Below, piece by piece: positions 41,430 through 45,069 of a stretch of DNA of 45,069 nucleotides (the first letter of the stretch is position 1; each line of letters begins with the position of its first letter). Under the pieces are notes generated by a model. That model was given only the letters and a program-made list of their open reading frames with translations, did no database searches and was not told where the DNA came from. The stretch comes from JACKFB01 sp041389525 (GTDB lineage: Bacteria > Myxococcota_A > UBA9042 > PHBI01 > JACKFB01), in the NCBI GenBank assembly GCA_041389525.1, contig JAWKRR010000061.1:1-45069 (forward strand). Reading direction: 5' to 3'. The translations under genes and the position numbers were made by a program.

Positions 41430-42005
41430 GGCCGGGGGTTATCGGCGCGCCCGAGGGGGACTGCCGGGGGTTCTTGGGCTTGGGGAGAGGGACCTGCCGG
41501 GGCTCTTGGCGTGGGAGAGGGACTGCCGGGGGTTCTTGATGGATCACGGAGGGGCACGGAGGGGGCACGGAGGGCACGGAGTCGGGCGTGGGGGGAGTCT
41601 CCCGTGGGAGGGGACTGCCGGCGGTACTTGGGCGTGGGGAGGGACTGCCGGGGGTTCTTGATGGATCACGGAGGGCACGGAGGGGCACAGAGGGCACGGA
41701 GTCGGGCGGGGGATTTGGGCCGTGGAGGGGACTGCCGGGGTTCTGGGCGTGGGGAGAGGGGACTGCCGGGGGTTCTTGGGCGTGGGGAGAGGGGACTGCC
41801 GGGGGTTCTTGATGGATCACGGAGGGGCACGGAGGGGCACAGAGGGCACGGAGTCGGGCGCGGGCGGGAGCTAGGACTGGGGCGCTTTGCATGTGCTCGC
41901 TTTCCATGTCTCCGGGGGTGAATTGCGGTCCCTCGGCGAGCCACGGGCTCTCCGTGCCTCTGTGTCTCCGTGGTTAAATTGCGGCCCCTCGACGAGCCAC
42001 CACCA
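41430..42005. repeat. Composite intergenic repeat array (CACGGAG and GACTGCCGGGGGTTCTTG words)
   Basis: About 595 bases lie between the convergent GMC and RDD genes, with no gene. Two word types alternate. One is GACTGCCGGGGGTTCTTG, usually followed by GGCGTGGGGAGAGG; the other is GATGGATCACGGAGG plus GGCACGGAGGGCACGGAG(TCGGGCG), present around 41538, 41660 and 41810. The right end has two copies, about 54 bases apart (near 41912-41946 and 41966-42000), of a 33-base stretch containing AATTGCGG and CGAGCCAC. CACGGAG words belong to a class of dispersed repeats known from many genomes. Spacers are not unique, so it is not a CRISPR array. Confidence 0.8.
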
Positions 42006-42017
42006 CCACGCGGCCGC

Positions 42018-42914
42018 CTACTCCCGCTTCTTCGCGCGCCTCCGGCCCATGAGCAGCTCGTGCTCCAGGCGGTGGCGCTGGGCGGTGTAGAAGTCCGATA
42101 GGAAGGCCTCGGGGTCCGGGAGCGGGTCGCCTTTGGGCCAGGCGATCTTCTTGCGTACTTTGTCGGCGATGGAGCGCAGCAGGGCGTCGTCGCGCTGTTC
42201 GGGCGGGCGGCGCAGCACCTGCTCGAGGACCTGGAGCTCGTGGATTCCGTAGACGTCGAGCTGGGCCTGGGTGAAGGCGTACTGCGCGCTCGGGGGTGGC
42301 TCGCCGTCTGCGCTGGCGGTCGCTGCGAGGTCGGGCAGCAAGGTGGCGACGGGCTGATTGACGACCAGGGTGCCCGCGAGGAGGTCGCCCAGGCGCGCGC
42401 GGCGGCGATTGAAGAGCGGGAAAAGGCAGACAAATCCTAGCCACGCGAAGCAGGCGAGGCGCAGCCAGGGCGAGCGCAGCGGCGCGATGGCGTCTCCGGC
42501 CAGCAGGACCTGCAGCGGCAGGTAGAGCTCGAAGTCGCGGGTCAGGTTGCGGGCGAAGACCAAGCCGGCCGTCAGCGGGCCGCCGTCGCGGGCGACCACG
42601 CGGATGCCCATGATCCGCTTGCCCGGCGTGCGGCCCTGGCCGCGCAGCTCGCCGACGATGAAGTAGAAGTTGAAGATGGCGAAGACGCCGAGCAGCACGA
42701 AGGGACGCCCCAGATCTCGGGCGGTGCTGCCTCCAAGGTCCGAGAGCCCCGAGACCCCGAGGACGTAGGCCACCAGCACGGCCGCCATGAACATGAGGTC
42801 CATCGCGATGGCGCCGGCGCGGGTGCCGAAGGACGCCAGCTCGAAGCGTATCGGCACCTGCTCGGGCGTGAGCAGGGTGACCGTCGCCGACAGCGGGGCG
42901 TGGGCGGCGCTCAT
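42018..42914 (-). CDS. RDD family membrane protein
   Basis: 298 residues from ATG 42914, whose ATGA overlaps the stop of the SpoIIM-like gene. The RDD domain starts FELASFGTRAGAIAMDLMFM, with hydrophobic helices at about 30-55, 70-92 and 140-165, and includes GRTPGKRIMGIRVVARDGG and RRRARLGDLLAGTLVV. The motif's Arg-Asp-Asp becomes Arg-Ala and Met-Asp here, as in many family members. Residues 190-298 are a cytoplasmic, charged tail. The family's role is unclear; some members are transporters or act with SpoIIM/DUF58/MoxR clusters. The upstream SpoIIM gene and the DUF58 gene fit such a cluster. Confidence 0.85.
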   Translation of the reverse strand: MSAAHAPLSATVTLLTPEQVPIRFELASFGTRAGAIAMDLMFMAAVLVAYVLGVSGLSDLGGSTARDLGRPFVLLGVFAIFNFYFIVGELRGQGRTPGKRIMGIRVVARDGGPLTAGLVFARNLTRDFELYLPLQVLLAGDAIAPLRSPWLRLACFAWLGFVCLFPLFNRRRARLGDLLAGTLVVNQPVATLLPDLAATASADGEPPPSAQYAFTQAQLDVYGIHELQVLEQVLRRPPEQRDDALLRSIADKVRKKIAWPKGDPLPDPEAFLSDFYTAQRHRLEHELLMGRRRAKKRE

Positions 42915-43933
42915 ACGCGCGGCCTCCGCGACGCCCGGCGGCCCAGGACGCCGAAGTAGGCCAGCCACGCCACGGCGGTGAGGCTGGCGACGGCGAAGCG
43001 CACCGAGACCGACTGCACGAGCTGGCGAAAGAAGCCCTCGAGCAGCGCGGCGATGAAGAAGAGCGCGATGGCCCCGGCGGCGACGAGCGCGGCGTCGCGG
43101 CCCGCGCGGGTCAGGTTGTCCAGCCGCGTGTGGCGCCCGGGAAAGAGCAAGGCGCGACCGATATGAACGCCCGCCGCCCCGCACAGACACACGGCCAGAA
43201 GCTCGGTGGTGCCGTGGGGAAGCAGCCACGCGAGCAGGTCCAGCCCGAGATCCCGCCGCAGGTGAATGGCCAAGAACGCGCCCATGGTCAGGCCGTTGAT
43301 GAACATCAGCAGCAGCGCGGGCACGCCGGCGGCCAACCCCACCACGAAGGCCATCAGCCCGATCTTGGCGTTGTGGGCGAACAAATAGCTGGCAAAGGCC
43401 CCCAGCGCCGAGACCTCGTCAGAGTCGTAGAGCACCGCGCGGAGCTCGTCGTGAGTCGAGTCCGGCCCCCGCTCCTGCGCGTAGCCAGCGTCGACGAAGG
43501 TGCCAAACCGCGAGGCGTCATCGAGGGTCATCAGCGCCCCGGTGGCGACGCCTGCCAAGAGCACGACCGCAGCTAGCAACACCAGCCGCCGCAGGTCCCA
43601 CACCAGCGCAGGAAAGCTCTGGGTAAAGAAGTCCCCCAGCGCCAAGAGCGCCGGCCGCCGCGGGGCGTAGACCACCAGATAGGCGCGAGCGCACAGCGCG
43701 TCGAGGTAAGTCACCAACCCCTGGTCCAGCGAGATCGCCCGCGCCACCGAGAGCGACGACACCGCCCCCCGATAAAGCTCCGGCAACCGCGCCAGCTCGT
43801 CCGTAGCCAGCTCGCGCACCCCCCGCCTCTCAACCCGCTCAACCAACCCCTCCAGCTCACGCCAATGCGCTTCCCGCTCCAGCCGGAACGCGACGCTCTT
43901 GAGAGCAAAGTGGTGCGTGGAGGGCGCGGTCAT
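42911..43933 (-). CDS. Stage II sporulation protein M-like membrane protein
   Basis: 340 residues from ATG 43933; the open frame upstream is repeat DNA. The N-terminal cytoplasmic half (HFALKSVAFRLEREAHWREL, then LPELYRGAVSSLSVARAISL) precedes five or six hydrophobic helices. SpoIIM-like features are FASYLFAHNAKIGLMAFVVG and GLTMGAFLAIHLRRDLGLDL, then WLLPHGTTELLAVCLCGAAG. In Bacillus SpoIIM is part of the engulfment complex. In non-sporulating bacteria the family sits in MoxR-DUF58-SpoIIM-RDD clusters of unknown, probably envelope-related, role. It is translationally coupled to the RDD gene. Confidence 0.85.
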   Translation of the reverse strand: MTAPSTHHFALKSVAFRLEREAHWRELEGLVERVERRGVRELATDELARLPELYRGAVSSLSVARAISLDQGLVTYLDALCARAYLVVYAPRRPALLALGDFFTQSFPALVWDLRRLVLLAAVVLLAGVATGALMTLDDASRFGTFVDAGYAQERGPDSTHDELRAVLYDSDEVSALGAFASYLFAHNAKIGLMAFVVGLAAGVPALLLMFINGLTMGAFLAIHLRRDLGLDLLAWLLPHGTTELLAVCLCGAAGVHIGRALLFPGRHTRLDNLTRAGRDAALVAAGAIALFFIAALLEGFFRQLVQSVSVRFAVASLTAVAWLAYFGVLGRRASRRPRV

Positions 43934-44464
43934 GCGCGGGTCGGGCCGTGGCAGGCGGGGCCGTGGCAGCCGGGGTTGAGAGTGGGTCGGTGCGCGCAAG
44001 ATTGGGAAGAATAACCACGGAGGCACCGAGGCACGGAGGTAGCGGGCGACTCGCCCCGAAGCGCAAACCGGCAATCACCGCCCGCCACGCCCTCCCCCAC
44101 TCGCCGTCCCTCCGTAGTCCTCACACCCCTCCCTCCATCTCCAAACCCTCCGTGCCTCCGTGCCTCCGTGGCACCAACCACTCAGCCCCGCCACCCCCTC
44201 AAATCAGCCCCAGCCTCTCACCCCAACATCATCTCCGTGCTCCTCCGTGTCTCCGTGCCTCCGTGGTAAAAAAACCGCCCTCCCAGGTCGCCCCCACCCT
44301 CATTCGCGAGGGACAACAGGTCACCTCCCCCTCATTCGCGAGGAACGAACGGGGTCACGAGTTAACCACGGAGACACGGAGACACGGAGGAGCACGGAGG
44401 GGGACGCACAAAAAGCTCATCTCTGGGCCTCCGTGGCCGGCATGCGATCCGCCCTGCGATTCCA
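43934..44464. repeat. Intergenic CACGGAG/CTCCGTG repeat cluster in both orientations
   Basis: 531 bases without a gene. CACGGAGG-type words occur on the plus strand at 44016-44040 and 44365-44400 (TTAACCACGGAGACACGGAG). CCTCCGTG-type words, the inverse, occur at 44150-44172, 44238-44270 and 44427-44437, so inverted copies could pair. A separate 32-base tandem pair begins at 44297 and 44329 (CCCTCATTCGCGAGG). The cluster splits the DUF58 and SpoIIM genes, which are normally adjacent. Confidence 0.8.
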
Positions 44465-45069
44465 TCAAATCATCTCCCGGCTTTTCACCCGCAGATACCG
44501 ATGGATCAACGCCGGCGACACCTGCTCGGGCGACGCCTCCACGCACAAGACCCCCGCCCGCCCAAGGCGCAACAGCACCCGCTCCCGGTCCTGCCGCAGG
44601 CTGTCCGCGATGAGCGCGCGGTGCACCGCGTCGAGGTCGGACGGCGGCGCCGCGATGAGGGTGTCGAGGCCCGGGTCGGTCAGCGCGACGAAAATGATCA
44701 GGTGGCGCCTGGCTAATCGGCCGAGGTTCTGGACCATCAGCTCGGCGGCGACCGCGTCCACGAACTCGGTGAGCACGACGATGAGCGAGCGGCGCTTCAG
44801 CCGCGTGGCGAGCTCGGTGAGGCCCAGGGTGAAGTTGGTCTCCGCTGTGGTGTACTCGAGGCCGCCGGCGGCGTGGAGGACTGACTGGAAGGCGCGGCGG
44901 CCCGAGCCGGGGGACAGCCACGCGCGGGGTCGCTCGTCGAAGGCGAAGAAGCCGACGCGGTCGCCGGCCTCGAGCCCCACCCAGGCCAAGGACAGCGCGG
45001 CGTGGATGGCGTGGTCCAGGCGGGCGAGGCCGGCGGTGGGCTCGCCCATCAGGCGGCCGGTGTCGACGG
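44465..45069 (-). CDS. DUF58 (vWA-like) protein, C-terminal part; truncated by window edge
   Basis: The open frame continues beyond the right edge; about 200 C-terminal residues are visible. They begin VDTGRLMGEPTAG followed by LDHAIHAALSLAWVGLEAGD and RVGFFAFDERPRAWLSPGSG, the vWA-like core and metal-site region of DUF58 proteins. SLIVVLTEFVDAVAAELM and RHLIIFVALTDPGLD continue the fold. DUF58 proteins are encoded with MoxR AAA+ ATPases and are thought to act as chaperone-linked adaptors at the membrane; the MoxR gene would be expected beyond the edge. Between this gene and the SpoIIM gene lies a 531-base repeat cluster. Confidence 0.85.
   Translation of the reverse strand, partial: VDTGRLMGEPTAGLARLDHAIHAALSLAWVGLEAGDRVGFFAFDERPRAWLSPGSGRRAFQSVLHAAGGLEYTTAETNFTLGLTELATRLKRRSLIVVLTEFVDAVAAELMVQNLGRLARRHLIIFVALTDPGLDTLIAAPPSDLDAVHRALIADSLRQDRERVLLRLGRAGVLCVEASPEQVSPALIHRYLRVKSREMI

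Noticed and set aside
41071..41907. Pro/Ser-rich proteins encoded in the repeat array on either strand
   Set aside because: They are translations of repeat words with no ribosome binding sites or domains.
41430..42005. CRISPR array
   Set aside because: The repeated words vary in length, spacers are themselves repeated, and no cas gene is present.
43948..44613. Plus-strand 221-codon frame across the repeat cluster
   Set aside because: Composed of CACGGAG-type words and antisense of the DUF58 gene.
1..45069. tRNA, rRNA or mobile-element genes
   Set aside because: No cloverleaf-type sequences, rRNA segments, transposase, integrase or terminal inverted repeats were recognised by eye. A dedicated covariance-model scan would be decisive.

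Overview
The window is chromosomal DNA of a very GC-rich bacterium with strong G/C bias at third codon positions. It is dense in lipoproteins with Asp/Ala-rich linkers, large Cys-rich repeat proteins with 'eight-cysteine-cluster'-type modules, multi-FHA proteins and a PI-PLC-like lipoprotein. That mix fits Myxococcota (the former Deltaproteobacteria, for example Bradymonadia or Polyangia). This placement is inferred from protein style; there is no rRNA or other marker here. I see no tRNA, rRNA, CRISPR array, integrase, transposase or phage gene.

Layout. 0.3-8.6 kb (all +): subtilase with eight C-terminal GLASSA repeats, a frame-disrupted lipoprotein, clostripain-like C11 protease, small Cys-rich lipoprotein, secreted dienelactone hydrolase. 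8.6-10.7 kb: repeat-bearing convergent spacer, alpha/beta hydrolase (-), PAS protein (+). 10.8-18.5 kb: Cys-repeat lipoprotein, Dabb protein, 5'-nucleotidase, PI-PLC-like lipoprotein (-), GH30-like lipoprotein (+). 18.5-23.9 kb: MOSC protein and GT-C-like membrane protein (- operon), divergent from an ADP-forming acyl-CoA synthetase (+). 24.0-26.1 kb: a putative RiPP cluster made of a Cys-repeat precursor, an MNIO (DUF692) enzyme and a DUF2063 partner, followed by a GT2 transferase. 26.9-32.6 kb: Tat-exported lipoprotein, PPK2 kinase, 1045-residue Cys-rich surface protein, small cupin-like protein. 32.8-38.3 kb: four-FHA protein, UbiA-type prenyltransferase, four-repeat helical protein, DNA polymerase III delta (HolA). 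38.4-41.4 kb: operator-preceded operon of a FadR/GntR regulator, a small subunit and a GMC oxidoreductase. 41.4-45.1 kb: CACGGAG-type repeat arrays around an RDD / SpoIIM / DUF58 cluster that runs off the right edge.

At least ten genes encode exported or lipid-anchored proteins, so much of the window serves the cell surface: proteases, phosphohydrolases, glycan-binding or glycan-cleaving folds, and disulfide-rich stalks. The most notable system is the MNIO cluster. Its precursor carries three KSCGAGSCG units, two of them identical in DNA over 39 bases, with a strong hairpin between precursor and enzyme genes. This architecture matches HvfA/bufferin-type modified peptides involved in metal handling, but with a different core motif. 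Other new-looking elements are the GLASSA repeat, an extracytoplasmic domain shared by two distant genes of the window, and a four-copy Y-x3-FAG-x2-R-x-TR repeat protein.
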